Origin: an uncultured Bacilli bacterium
GTDB lineage: Bacteria > Bacillota_I > Bacilli_A > RF39 > UBA660
Reading direction: 5' to 3'
Length of the DNA: 64,000 nt
NCBI GenBank assembly: GCA_934167465.1
Contig: CAKPKR010000002.1
Coordinates: 62,001-126,000 of the forward strand
Shown here: positions 26,151 to 34,710 of the stretch, in pieces
How the letters are laid out: every line of letters begins with the position of its first letter
Numbering within the stretch: position 1 is the first letter of the stretch
Program-made: the position numbers and the translations under genes
The notes under the pieces: model-generated
Seen by the model: only the letters and a program-made list of their open reading frames with translations
Database searches by the model: none
Told to the model about the DNA's origin: nothing

Positions 26151-28141
26151 TTAGTACCTGTTACATCTTCAATCGTTATTTCTTCTTTATCTTCTGTTGT
26201 ATCAGTTTTGTTATCTTCTTTTTTATCTTCAGTTTTTGTTTCTTCTTTTTTTGTTTCAATTTTAGGTGTTTCAACCTTTGTTTCAGTTTTAGGTGTTTCT
26301 ACTTTTGTTTCCGTTTTTGTTTCTTCTTTTCTTAAAATTGTTAAGGTTAAAGAATTAATATATGAAACATCGTATCCTGATTTATAGTTTTGACCTATAA
26401 CTGTATTATTAGTTCCCGTTCCTGTTGAAACATATTTGAAATTAACTGATATTCCTAATTTATTACAAGTTGCTCTTGCTTGAGCTTCAGTATCTCCTGT
26501 AAAGTCAGGTAATTTTGAAACGGCTGCTTTACCTACTGTATCTTTTCCTATTATTGTTTCTTCGTAAGGATTATCAATACTAAAGCTAAATTCTTTTATT
26601 ATTTCTGGATTTTCTAATCCTAGATTAATTTTCATGGCTTTAATTACTTCATTTAATGATTCTGTATATAACACATAATTATATAAATCTAGTTTCATAG
26701 CTTGATCATATATATATGCATCATAACCATTTAAATATAGGCGTTGCATACTTAATAAGTCAGCAACATTTTCCCCAGAGTTTTTAGTTAAAATATCTTT
26801 TCCTATATTGTAAAGAGATAATATTTCAGATGTTGTCATATTTGTTTCCATACTACTGCTTACTGTATCCATTAATTCACTTACTGTATTTAAATTTTTA
26901 ATATTTTTTAACTTATTTAATAATGCTTTTACTACCATTTGTTGATGTTGTCCTCTAATAAAGTCATTACTAATATAATTTGAATATTTTTTAGGACAAT
27001 AGTTTGGCCAAGTATGTCTATTTCTTGCGAATGCTAAAGCTTGTTCTCCATTTAATGTTTGAAGTCCTTCTTCAACAAAGACTGTATTTTTACCCCACTC
27101 ACGATTACTATTTTGTTCACAGAATGCATAAGGTACATCAATATCAACTCCGCCTAATGTGTCTACTAATTTAACTACACCCTTGAAGTTAATTTTAACA
27201 TAATAATCTATTGTTATTCCTGTAAAGTTTTGAATTGTATTTATCATACATTCTTCACCATACCAAGCAGCATGTGTTATTTTATTTTTTCTTTGATTTT
27301 GGAAACAAGCTATTGGTACATAACTATCTCTAGGTATACTTAATATTGTTGAAGATAGTGTTGTTGGATTGAATGTAATAAGCATTAATGAATCACCATT
27401 AAATGATGCATTTGCAATATTTTCTTGTTCTGAATCAACTCCCATCAAAAGAATTGTAAATGGCTTATCTATTTTATTGTTGTTTGTATTACTATTTTTG
27501 ATTTTTTTTGTTTGACTATATATAACTTTTGTTTTTTCTTTTAAATTTCCGAAATCAGTTCCATCCATATTAGAAAATAAAATATCGTAATTGGCTGGTA
27601 AAAATGCATATTGAATTTCTTTATTTAATAATGCTTTAATTAATTCAATAAAACTATCATATTCTGCTACTTTTCCAGTTAGATTATTTTTTTCTATGAT
27701 TTCAAGTGGCATTTGATTACCTACAACACTTGTTTTATCATTTATAATTCCTAGGGTACTATTTCCTACATCTTTTATTTTTTTTGCTTTATCATCTTTA
27801 AGTGTTACTACACTTGAAGTATAATTAGTTGAGTTACTAGACATTCTTCTTAATGTGTTGTATGTGTCATTTATGTAATATGCTCCTATAAATAATAATA
27901 TTGAATAGATTAAAGTTACCACAAATATGGTTTTATATTTACTTTTTGGTTTTTTTAAGGCTTTTAAAAATCCTGTAAATGCACATATCCATATTAAAAG
28001 AACTATAACTATAAATAATATTCTAGCAAAATTTTCTATTCCATTTAATAAATAAACTGCATATACTATATAAGAAGTAGATATAGTTATTAAAATAAAT
28101 GAGATAACTATTAATATTTTTTTTAACAAATTTTTTTTCAT
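26138..28141 (-). CDS. LytR-CpsA-Psr (LCP) family protein with a PASTA domain
   Basis: A 667-residue protein using the ATG six bases after AGGTG. It has a cluster of three or four N-terminal membrane helices (about 1-85) and a region that may bind ligand (about 100-200). The LCP catalytic domain (about 215-430) contains GDSLMLITFNP, LSIPRDSYVPI, KITHAAWYGE, LVDTLGGVDIDVP and ALAFARNRH. A PASTA-like domain (about 535-605, KLPDFTGDTEAQARATCNKL) and an acidic tail with KTETKVETPK repeats follow. LCP enzymes attach glycopolymers to peptidoglycan; PASTA domains bind peptidoglycan or lipid II. The fusion is unusual. Confidence 0.88.
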   Translation of the reverse strand: MKKNLLKKILIVISFILITISTSYIVYAVYLLNGIENFARILFIVIVLLIWICAFTGFLKALKKPKSKYKTIFVVTLIYSILLFIGAYYINDTYNTLRRMSSNSTNYTSSVVTLKDDKAKKIKDVGNSTLGIINDKTSVVGNQMPLEIIEKNNLTGKVAEYDSFIELIKALLNKEIQYAFLPANYDILFSNMDGTDFGNLKEKTKVIYSQTKKIKNSNTNNNKIDKPFTILLMGVDSEQENIANASFNGDSLMLITFNPTTLSSTILSIPRDSYVPIACFQNQRKNKITHAAWYGEECMINTIQNFTGITIDYYVKINFKGVVKLVDTLGGVDIDVPYAFCEQNSNREWGKNTVFVEEGLQTLNGEQALAFARNRHTWPNYCPKKYSNYISNDFIRGQHQQMVVKALLNKLKNIKNLNTVSELMDTVSSSMETNMTTSEILSLYNIGKDILTKNSGENVADLLSMQRLYLNGYDAYIYDQAMKLDLYNYVLYTESLNEVIKAMKINLGLENPEIIKEFSFSIDNPYEETIIGKDTVGKAAVSKLPDFTGDTEAQARATCNKLGISVNFKYVSTGTGTNNTVIGQNYKSGYDVSYINSLTLTILRKEETKTETKVETPKTETKVETPKIETKKEETKTEDKKEDNKTDTTEDKEEITIEDVTGTKEDD

Positions 28142-28241
28142 TTTCATCACCTACGTATCCATATCATTATACCCTTTTTTATTAGTTTTAACAACTTGTA
28201 ATAAAAAATTTCATAAATTTAATAAAATATATGTAAAATGA

Positions 28242-28270
28242 TTGAAATAATTTATTTTTTTTGATAAAAT
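28242..28270 (+). promoter_or_regulatory. SigA promoter of the tRNA pair
   Basis: TTGAAA, a 17-base spacer and TAAAAT, ending 12 bases before the tRNA-Cys. Confidence 0.75.
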
Positions 28271-28282
28271 TATAAAAGTGAT

Positions 28283-28356
28283 GGGTCTATAGCCAAGTGG
28301 TAAGGCGTGGGACTGCAACTCCCTGATCGTTGGTTCAAATCCGACTAGGCCCTCCA
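28283..28356 (+). tRNA. tRNA-Cys (GCA)
   Basis: A 74-nt cloverleaf. The acceptor GGGTCTA pairs with TAGGCCC, the anticodon stem GGGA/TCCC holds the loop CTGCAAC (anticodon GCA), the T-loop is GTTCAAAT, and CCA is encoded. It is the first gene of a two-tRNA transcript. Confidence 0.95.
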
Positions 28357-28362
28357 TTATAT

Positions 28363-28436
28363 GCAGATGTGGTTTAATGGTAGAATGCGACCTTGCCAAG
28401 GTCGAGGCGCGAGTTCAATTCTCGTCATTTGCTCCA
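28363..28436 (+). tRNA. tRNA-Gly (GCC)
   Basis: A 74-nt cloverleaf. The acceptor GCAGATG pairs with CATTTGC, the anticodon stem CGACC/GGTCG holds the loop TTGCCAA (anticodon GCC), the T-loop is GTTCAATT, and CCA is encoded. It lies six bases after tRNA-Cys. Confidence 0.95.
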
Positions 28437-28474
28437 TAAAAGAATATCGTCGCACCAATGTGACGTTAATGATT

Positions 28475-28501
28475 AAATCAACTAGAAATAGTTGATTTTT
28501 T
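28475..28501 (+). terminator. Intrinsic terminator of the tRNA operon
   Basis: Hairpin AAATCAACTA / TAGTTGATTT with a GAAA tetraloop followed by T residues. Confidence 0.85.
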
Positions 28502-28625
28502 GTACAGTATTGCAATTATTATTTAAATATTGATAACCACCAAGAAAAATTAAAAAAAGTATCATAATATGTCGCATTTGTTGAAATGATATATAATTTA
28601 TTATAATATTTAGATGGTGAAGATT

Positions 28626-29735
28626 ATGAATAAAAAAAATATATCTAATTATAATAAACAATTATACGTCATTTTAGCATTATTCATTATTATAAGTTTA
28701 GTTTCAATATATAGTGCAGAAACAATTTTAAGTTATAATAATCATTTTTTTATCAAGCAAATCATTTGGTATTCTTTAGGAATAATTTTAATTTTTTTAC
28801 TAACAAAAATTGAAAATAAATATATTCATAAGAATTCTATCTATTTATATATTTTAGGTAATATTTTATTATTATTACTTTTATTTTTTGGAAATGAGGT
28901 TAATAATGCCAAATGTTGGTATATGATTCCCTATATTGGTTCTTTCCAACCTAGTGAATTTATGAAAATTATTTTAATAATTATACTTTCTAAAGTAACA
29001 AGTGAATTCAATCAAAAATACAATTCACCAACAATTAAAGAAGAATTTATTTTTTTGCTTAAGATATTAGGTATAGTTGCAATTCCTAGCATCTTAACTT
29101 TTTTAGAACCTGATACTGGTGTTGTTTTAATCTACGCATTAATCACTATTTTCATTTTATTCATTTCGGGTATTAGAATCAGATGGTTTTTACTTCTTTT
29201 TACAACTATTGTTTTGACTATAGGTGTTATTCTAGGAATTTATTTTTTTGATAAAGAATTATTTATTAAACTACTTGGAACTGATTTTTTCTTAAGAGTT
29301 GATCGTCTGTTAGATTGGTCAAATAAATCAGGCTATCAACTAGAAAATGGATTAATTGCCATTGGATCTGGTGGTTTGCTTGGTCAAGGATTTAATCATA
29401 CTCCAATATATTTTCCCGAACCACAAACTGATTTTATATTTGCTGTTTTTTCTAGTAATTTTGGTTTTATTGGTTCTGTAATATTACTAGTATTAATTTT
29501 ATTTTTTGATTTAAATTTAATTAATTTAGCTAAAAATAGTAATTTAATTAATAAATATATAATTGCTGGAATACTTGGAATGTTAGTATATCAACAATTC
29601 CAAAATATTGGAATGACTTTAGGAATTATACCTATAACAGGAATTACTTTGCCTTTTATAAGTTATGGTGGATCGAGTTTACTTAGTTATATGATTATTG
29701 TCGCGCTCACTTTAAATATAAGTAAAGAAAAATAA
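28626..29735 (+). CDS. SEDS peptidoglycan glycosyltransferase, RodA-like
   Basis: A 369-residue protein with about ten membrane helices. The start at the second ATG is preferred, since GGTGAAG then serves as the ribosome site. SEDS motifs: NAKCWYMIPYIGSFQPSEFM, EPDTGVVLIYALI, a large loop with the catalytic-type Asp region (RVDRLLDW), GYQLENGLIAIGSGGLLGQG, and TGITLPFISYGGSSLL near the C-terminus. It polymerises glycan strands with a class B PBP. The shape GSGGLLGQGF...FPEPQTDFIFAV is closer to RodA than to FtsW. It is a single gene; a -10-like TATAAT lies just upstream. Confidence 0.88.
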   Translation: MNKKNISNYNKQLYVILALFIIISLVSIYSAETILSYNNHFFIKQIIWYSLGIILIFLLTKIENKYIHKNSIYLYILGNILLLLLLFFGNEVNNAKCWYMIPYIGSFQPSEFMKIILIIILSKVTSEFNQKYNSPTIKEEFIFLLKILGIVAIPSILTFLEPDTGVVLIYALITIFILFISGIRIRWFLLLFTTIVLTIGVILGIYFFDKELFIKLLGTDFFLRVDRLLDWSNKSGYQLENGLIAIGSGGLLGQGFNHTPIYFPEPQTDFIFAVFSSNFGFIGSVILLVLILFFDLNLINLAKNSNLINKYIIAGILGMLVYQQFQNIGMTLGIIPITGITLPFISYGGSSLLSYMIIVALTLNISKEK

Positions 29736-29752
29736 GCTAACGCTTATTTTAA
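29734..29752. terminator. Bidirectional terminator between rodA-like and pseudopilin genes
   Basis: Hairpin AATAAGC / GCTTATT with a TAAC loop, flanked by A and T residues, between two converging stop codons. Confidence 0.7.
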
Positions 29753-30111
29753 CAACCACCAAAACTAAAATCATCATATTGACCATAGGCATCAACAGTA
29801 ACTGATATTTTTTGATTTAAATCAATTGTTCCACCAGTTTCAACATCATTTAATGGTGTTTTTAAATAATTAGAATTCACTAATTCTTGTAATTTTATAC
29901 AATAATTATTTCCAGCAATCTTAGGATAACTTTCAACATTATCGTTTAGATATAAATCCGTTGCAGAATAAATCATCTTTTTCATTGTACTGCTTAATTC
30001 TTCTTTCTTATTATTCACTTGATTTAATAAGTTAGGAAGAATTATTAATGTCATAAGGGCTAATATTCCTATAACTGCAATCATTTCCATAAGTGTAAAT
30101 CCTTTTTTCAT
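29749..30111 (-). CDS. Type IV pseudopilin-like protein (ComGC-like)
   Basis: A 120-residue protein starting MKKGFTLMEMIAVIGILA, a class III prepilin leader with cleavage expected after the Gly and Glu at +5. The hydrophobic helix is followed by a soluble domain with cysteines in NNYC and FGGC. It likely belongs to a competence-type pseudopilus. No ComG ATPase, membrane platform or peptidase gene lies nearby. The start follows AGGTGATAAT. Confidence 0.85.
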   Translation of the reverse strand: MKKGFTLMEMIAVIGILALMTLIILPNLLNQVNNKKEELSSTMKKMIYSATDLYLNDNVESYPKIAGNNYCIKLQELVNSNYLKTPLNDVETGGTIDLNQKISVTVDAYGQYDDFSFGGC

Positions 30112-30156
30112 ATTATCACCTACTTCAATTATAACTTTTTAATAAAAAAAAAGCAA

Positions 30157-30342
30157 CTATTTGCTTTCTTCCTTAGTTACTACCTCTTTGTTTTTATAAG
30201 TTCCACATTCTTTGCAAACTCTATGTGGTTTTTTTGTTGCACCACATTTTGGACAAGTTGTAGTAGCATTTTCACTTATTTTGTAATGAGTTCTTCTCAT
30301 TCTACCTCTAGTTTTAGATACTTTTCTAAATGGTACTGCCAT
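30157..30342 (-). CDS. rpmF: 50S ribosomal protein L32
   Basis: A 61-residue protein with the L32 start MAVPFRKVSKTRGRMRRTHY and a four-cysteine zinc knuckle (CPKCGATKKPHRVCKEC). It sits directly after the DUF177 gene, the order conserved across bacteria (yceD/ylbN-rpmF). It is followed by a hairpin AAGCAA / TTGCTT with a T run overlapping its stop. Confidence 0.97.
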   Translation of the reverse strand: MAVPFRKVSKTRGRMRRTHYKISENATTTCPKCGATKKPHRVCKECGTYKNKEVVTKEESK

Positions 30343-30358
30343 GTTAACACCTCTCTTT

Positions 30359-30844
30359 TCACTTTAATAAATCTTTTAATTTTTCTAGTTCTGGATTTGT
30401 AGAAGTTTCTTCATATTTGTCAATCAACTTCCACCCATCCCCTTCTATTTTAATGTTTTCGTTTTTTTCATTAACTATACGAATGGGAATTTCCATTAAT
30501 ATATTTTCCCATATTATTGGAAAAATATCAATAGTAAATTCAGTTTTTTTTGAAGTTTCGCCAATTTCTTCCAATAATTCATCAACATTTCCGGCTATTT
30601 CAGTATTAAAATGATAATTTGTTCTTTCTAATGTAATAGAGTCAGGTAAAATCATATCACCATCAATATTGACATTTAGTTCATAATCATTATCCCCAAT
30701 TTCTGAAATACTACCCTTTACTATTACATTGTTTAATTCAATTATATTTGTTTTTTTTAATAATTCTTCATTAACTTCTAATTTTTCATCTATTTCGATA
30801 CTGAATACATTTTGATTTTTGAGTTTTGTTATATCTATTATCAT
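30359..30844 (-). CDS. DUF177 (YceD/YlbN) family protein
   Basis: A 161-residue cytosolic protein. Assignment rests on its place immediately before rpmF and next to a tmcAL (ylbM) gene, as in Bacillus, and on the beta-rich pattern (VNVNIDGDMILPDSITLERT). In other bacteria the family takes part in 23S rRNA processing or assembly. The pair of cysteines found in many members is absent. It starts one base after the stop of the acetyltransferase gene. Confidence 0.8.
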   Translation of the reverse strand: MIIDITKLKNQNVFSIEIDEKLEVNEELLKKTNIIELNNVIVKGSISEIGDNDYELNVNIDGDMILPDSITLERTNYHFNTEIAGNVDELLEEIGETSKKTEFTIDIFPIIWENILMEIPIRIVNEKNENIKIEGDGWKLIDKYEETSTNPELEKLKDLLK

Positions 30845-31306
30845 TTAGTGCCTCCTATATCTAATTGTATCATTTTCTACTTTTTCTTGTTCATAACTAT
30901 TTTTTAATGCACACTTTATACTATTTGCATTATTTTTATCTATATCTAATCTGATTGATTTATTGTTTTTTAATAGATAATCTGTTACCTCTTTTAATAA
31001 TAAATTTCCATAACCTAATCCTCTATATTTTGGACTAACCGCATACTGTAAATCAATCATTCCATTTTCTCTTATATCAAAAAATCTAATTAACCCAATT
31101 ATTTCTTCTTTAAAAGCTATATAATAGATTTTCTTTATTTCTAATTCTGTTGAATTTTTAAAATATTCATCGCTATTTTTCAAAAAAAATTGACCAAAAA
31201 ATTTTATAAATTGTTCATCATTTAAAAAATCATATTTACATTTTCTATGAATTTCATTTGTTGAATCATATGAAACTATTTTCAATTTAGATAGCAATAT
31301 TTCCAT
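30845..31306 (-). CDS. GNAT family N-acetyltransferase
   Basis: A 153-residue protein with the GNAT fold. The acetyl-CoA pyrophosphate-binding motif is VSPKYRGLGYGNLLLKEV (RGLGYG core) near residue 90, preceded by the beta strand MIDLQYAV. The substrate is unknown. It heads the DUF177-rpmF transcript. The start follows GTAGGTGTAATT. Confidence 0.85.
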   Translation of the reverse strand: MEILLSKLKIVSYDSTNEIHRKCKYDFLNDEQFIKFFGQFFLKNSDEYFKNSTELEIKKIYYIAFKEEIIGLIRFFDIRENGMIDLQYAVSPKYRGLGYGNLLLKEVTDYLLKNNKSIRLDIDKNNANSIKCALKNSYEQEKVENDTIRYRRH

Positions 31307-31385
31307 AATTACACCTACTCCTACATTTTAGCACACTTTCCTATATTTTTCAATTGAAATATGTTAAAATATAGATGGTGGTAGT

Positions 31386-32540
31386 ATGATGAAGAGTGTT
31401 GGAATAATTTGTGAGTATAATCCTTTTCACAATGGTCATTTATATCATTTAAATAAAGTTAAAGAAATGTTTCCTGATTATACTATAATTTTGGTAATGA
31501 GTGGAAATTTTACTGAACGTGGTGATATGAGTATCATTAATAAGTGGGATAAAACTGACATTGCTTTGCATTACGGCGTTGATTTAGTAATTGAATTACC
31601 TTTTGTTTTTGCAAGTCAAAGTGCTGATATATTTGCTAGAGGAAGCATTCAAATTTTAAATAGTTTAAATGTTGATTATTTAGTTTTTGGTAGTGAATCA
31701 AATGATATAAATAAGTTAATAGAAATGGCTAAAATTCAATTAGATAATAAAAAATATAATTCATTAGTTAAAGATTATATGAGTGAAGGAATTAATTATC
31801 CAACTGCCCTATCCAAAGCATTATATGATTTAACAGGTAAAAAAATTATTAAACCAAATGATATATTAGGAGTTACATATATAAGGGAAATATTAAAATT
31901 AAACAGTAAAATTAAACCTATTACGATTAAACGAAATGATAATTACAATTGCACAGAATTAGAAGATTTTATGAGTAGTGCAACAAGTATTAGATATGCT
32001 TTAAAAAATAATTCTGATGTATCTAAACAAGTCCCTGAATATGTTTTACCATTCTTAAATAAATTGCATTTCATTGATGATTATTTTGGAATTTTAAAAT
32101 ATAATATTTTAAATAATATGGATTCTTTAGATAAATTTCAAACTGTTGATGAAGGTATTGATAATAGAATTAAAAAATATATAATCAATTCTAAAAGTTT
32201 AGATGAATTAATTTTAAAAATTAAAACCAAAAGATATACTTATAATAAATTAAATAGAATGTTTACGCATATATTATGTAATTTTACTAAAGAAGAAGCT
32301 AGTCTCTTCAAAGATATAGAATATATAAGAGTTTTAGGTTTCAGTAATAATGGTAGACTATATCTAAATAATATTAAAAAAGATGTTGATATACCTATAA
32401 TTACAAATTTTTCTAGCATTAAAAGTAAAATGTTAGATATAGAATTTAGAACTACATGTGTTTATGCTTGTTTATTAGAAGAAAAAGAAAAAATTAGTTT
32501 AATTGAAAGTGAATATAAAAATTCACCAATAATGAGATAA
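31386..32540 (+). CDS. tmcAL: tRNA(Met) cytidine acetate ligase (TmcAL/YlbM)
   Basis: A 384-residue nucleotidyltransferase-like enzyme that makes N4-acetylcytidine at the wobble base of elongator tRNA-Met, using acetate and ATP. Motifs: VGIICEYNPFHNGHLYHL (HxGH-type ATP site) at the N-terminus, VMSGNFTERGD, ALHYGVDLVIELPFVFASQS and FMSSATSIRYAL. It is divergent from the acetyltransferase-DUF177-rpmF group, as in the ylbM/ylbN/rpmF neighbourhood of Bacillus. Start ATG-ATG after GGTGGTAGT; either ATG is possible. Confidence 0.93.
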   Translation: MMKSVGIICEYNPFHNGHLYHLNKVKEMFPDYTIILVMSGNFTERGDMSIINKWDKTDIALHYGVDLVIELPFVFASQSADIFARGSIQILNSLNVDYLVFGSESNDINKLIEMAKIQLDNKKYNSLVKDYMSEGINYPTALSKALYDLTGKKIIKPNDILGVTYIREILKLNSKIKPITIKRNDNYNCTELEDFMSSATSIRYALKNNSDVSKQVPEYVLPFLNKLHFIDDYFGILKYNILNNMDSLDKFQTVDEGIDNRIKKYIINSKSLDELILKIKTKRYTYNKLNRMFTHILCNFTKEEASLFKDIEYIRVLGFSNNGRLYLNNIKKDVDIPIITNFSSIKSKMLDIEFRTTCVYACLLEEKEKISLIESEYKNSPIMR

Positions 32541-32544
32541 AAAA

Positions 32545-32575
32545 AATAACTGAAAAGTTATTTTTAATTTTTTCT
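32545..32575. terminator. Bidirectional terminator between tmcAL and herA-like gene
   Basis: Hairpin AAATAACT / AGTTATTT with a GAAA loop followed on both strands by T-rich sequence; it overlaps the end of the converging gene. Confidence 0.7.
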
Positions 32576-34336
32576 AATAAACCAAGTTTTTTTGATATCA
32601 CAACTATCGCTTGATGGTTGTGGATTAGGTAATTCAAATTTAACAAAAACTGGTACTTTAAATGCTGTTCCAAAAGCAATACAATTTCCAGGTTGTAATA
32701 TTCTTAGTTTTTTTACTACATCATTTGTTATATTCGGAACCATTTGTCTAATATATTCGACATCTGCTGGATGTAACATCTTAAAAATCAAAAAATTACT
32801 ACATTGCGATAATGAAGTTTCTGATAACTCAGATGGTCTTTGAGAAATTAAACCTAATAAAACTCCATATTTTCTTCCTTCTTTTGTTATACGTTCGAAT
32901 ATATTGTAGCCTAGTAAATATTTATCATCATCATTTTGAACATATCTATGGGCTTCCTCTAATACTATATGAAATGGTAAACTTGCTCTATTTTTCATGT
33001 TTTTAGCATAGTCAAATAATAGTTTTGAATATATCTTTGTTATATTTTTTGCTAATCGATCATCTATATAATTAATATTAAAATTGATTATTTGAGCTTT
33101 GCCACCAGTGGGAGCTGTTAATAGTTGTTTTATATATGAATCTCTATCAATGTATTCTGGATAATCAAAATAAATACTATTATCACTATTAACTAAAGAA
33201 TGAAGTCTAACTCTTAGAACATTTGTATCATCATATGTTTTTTCACTTTTTAAAGTACCTTCTGATATTAATGCAAAATCAAAAGCATCTTGTAAATCTT
33301 TTAAGGTAAATTTAAAACTTCCGTCTGGTAAAGACATTTCATATCCTTCTGCTAAATATTTTTCCATAAATGTCATTACTAATTCCATGTCTCTCATTTT
33401 TCCTGATGCATCTATTAATAAACATTGTTTTATTGGTCTACTATATCCAGGTTGATAAATTATAGTTTCAAGATTAAGTTCAGATGTTTTATATGAAGAT
33501 AATACAGATATTATTTGATCCCTTATTTGTGAAGATGGTCTACCACTAGATAAAATATCAATAATTGCTCTAGCTATAATATCATTTTTAATTTTAATTA
33601 CATCTGCTTCTTCTCTTGCAAATATATTTACTAATTTCAAAGCTTTTTCTATTATTGGTAATTGAGCATGTTTTTCAACTCCTAGTAATAATGCTATATC
33701 ATCAACTCCTAGTAACCACAATGGTATTCTTAGTAGTTCACCATCTGTTATTCCAGTTTGAGTAGTATATTTTTTAAAACTAATTTGTGGAACTATTTTA
33801 TTTAAATCATTGAATGCAGTATGATATTCACCATAAGCATCAAATATTAATATGCTTGCTTTATAAGGAATTGCATTCCTTTTTGAAAATAAATTTTGAA
33901 ATATTCTTGCAACACTACAAGATTTTCCACTTCCAGTTGAACCAAATATAGCAAAATGAGAATCAAAGAACGAATCAATATCTACTATTATATCTACATC
34001 TTTATATATAGGACTTTTTCCAATATATAAATGACTAGCTTCATCATAATTTTCAACACTTATGATTTTTGAAACGTCAGATGGGTCTATTAATGTTACT
34101 TTGGAAGCAAAAGATGGTCTTCTAATAACTCCAAATACAAATTTATCATTTATTAATTCACCTAATAAATTTATATAAGCAATTCCATCTTTTATATCAG
34201 TAATTTCACCTATAATTTTACCATCTGAATCGTTTAATGTAACATGTAAATTAATTATATTTTTTGTTTTTAGAATTTCTTCTTTTAATTGAACGTAAAT
34301 TATATTTTCTTCAATTCCTATTATTTTACCTATCAT
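32564..34336 (-). CDS. HerA-like hexameric ATPase (HAS-barrel, DUF87)
   Basis: A 590-residue protein with an N-terminal HAS-barrel (about 1-100) and a FtsK/HerA-type ATPase. Walker A is FGSTGSGKSCSVAR near residue 132, Walker B is HIVLEEAHRYVQND near 455, and the arginine-finger region is ERITKEGRKYGVLLGLISQR. HerA translocates DNA for end resection with the nuclease NurA in archaea. In bacteria relatives occur both alone and in defence systems. No NurA, SIR2 or DUF4297 partner is seen here; the neighbour is an NfeD-like membrane protein. The product may be a housekeeping DNA pump. Confidence 0.88.
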   Translation of the reverse strand: MIGKIIGIEENIIYVQLKEEILKTKNIINLHVTLNDSDGKIIGEITDIKDGIAYINLLGELINDKFVFGVIRRPSFASKVTLIDPSDVSKIISVENYDEASHLYIGKSPIYKDVDIIVDIDSFFDSHFAIFGSTGSGKSCSVARIFQNLFSKRNAIPYKASILIFDAYGEYHTAFNDLNKIVPQISFKKYTTQTGITDGELLRIPLWLLGVDDIALLLGVEKHAQLPIIEKALKLVNIFAREEADVIKIKNDIIARAIIDILSSGRPSSQIRDQIISVLSSYKTSELNLETIIYQPGYSRPIKQCLLIDASGKMRDMELVMTFMEKYLAEGYEMSLPDGSFKFTLKDLQDAFDFALISEGTLKSEKTYDDTNVLRVRLHSLVNSDNSIYFDYPEYIDRDSYIKQLLTAPTGGKAQIINFNINYIDDRLAKNITKIYSKLLFDYAKNMKNRASLPFHIVLEEAHRYVQNDDDKYLLGYNIFERITKEGRKYGVLLGLISQRPSELSETSLSQCSNFLIFKMLHPADVEYIRQMVPNITNDVVKKLRILQPGNCIAFGTAFKVPVFVKFELPNPQPSSDSCDIKKTWFIRKN

Positions 34337-34379
34337 AATATCACTCCTATTATTGTTATTATACCTTTTTTTTTATTAA

Positions 34380-34412
34380 AAAAAAAGTACTTTATAAAAA
34401 TACTTTTATTTT
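34380..34412 (-). terminator. Intrinsic terminator of the NfeD-like gene
   Basis: Minus-strand hairpin AAAAGTA / TACTTTT followed by a T run at the stop codon. Confidence 0.65.
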
Positions 34413-34654
34413 CTTTTAATCTTTGCTATTTTATTTTTTAAATAAGTATTTAATACTGGTCTAAATATTATTAATAACAATGTACCCAATATAATAAAAT
34501 TTAACATTTCTATAATATAATTATCAATCAATATTGATAATATTAAAGATATTGAAGCACTTATTGCATACCATATTGTTGCAATATTACTTGTCATAAA
34601 TTCACCTATTAATAATAAAATAATAGTTATTATCCATATATACATATACATCAC
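34406..34654 (-). CDS. Short NfeD-like membrane protein
   Basis: An 82-residue protein with two or three hydrophobic segments and a basic C-terminus (YLKNKIAKIKRK). The pattern WIITIILLLIGEFMTSNIAT then WYAISASISL resembles the membrane part of NfeD proteins, but the C-terminal OB domain is missing. NfeD proteins normally partner flotillin or stomatin-like proteins, and no such gene is near. Confidence 0.55.
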   Translation of the reverse strand: MMYMYIWIITIILLLIGEFMTSNIATIWYAISASISLILSILIDNYIIEMLNFIILGTLLLIIFRPVLNTYLKNKIAKIKRK

Positions 34655-34710
34655 CTATCATGATTATACTATTTTTTTGTATAGAAAAAAAGATTTTTCA
34701 CAAATCTTTT

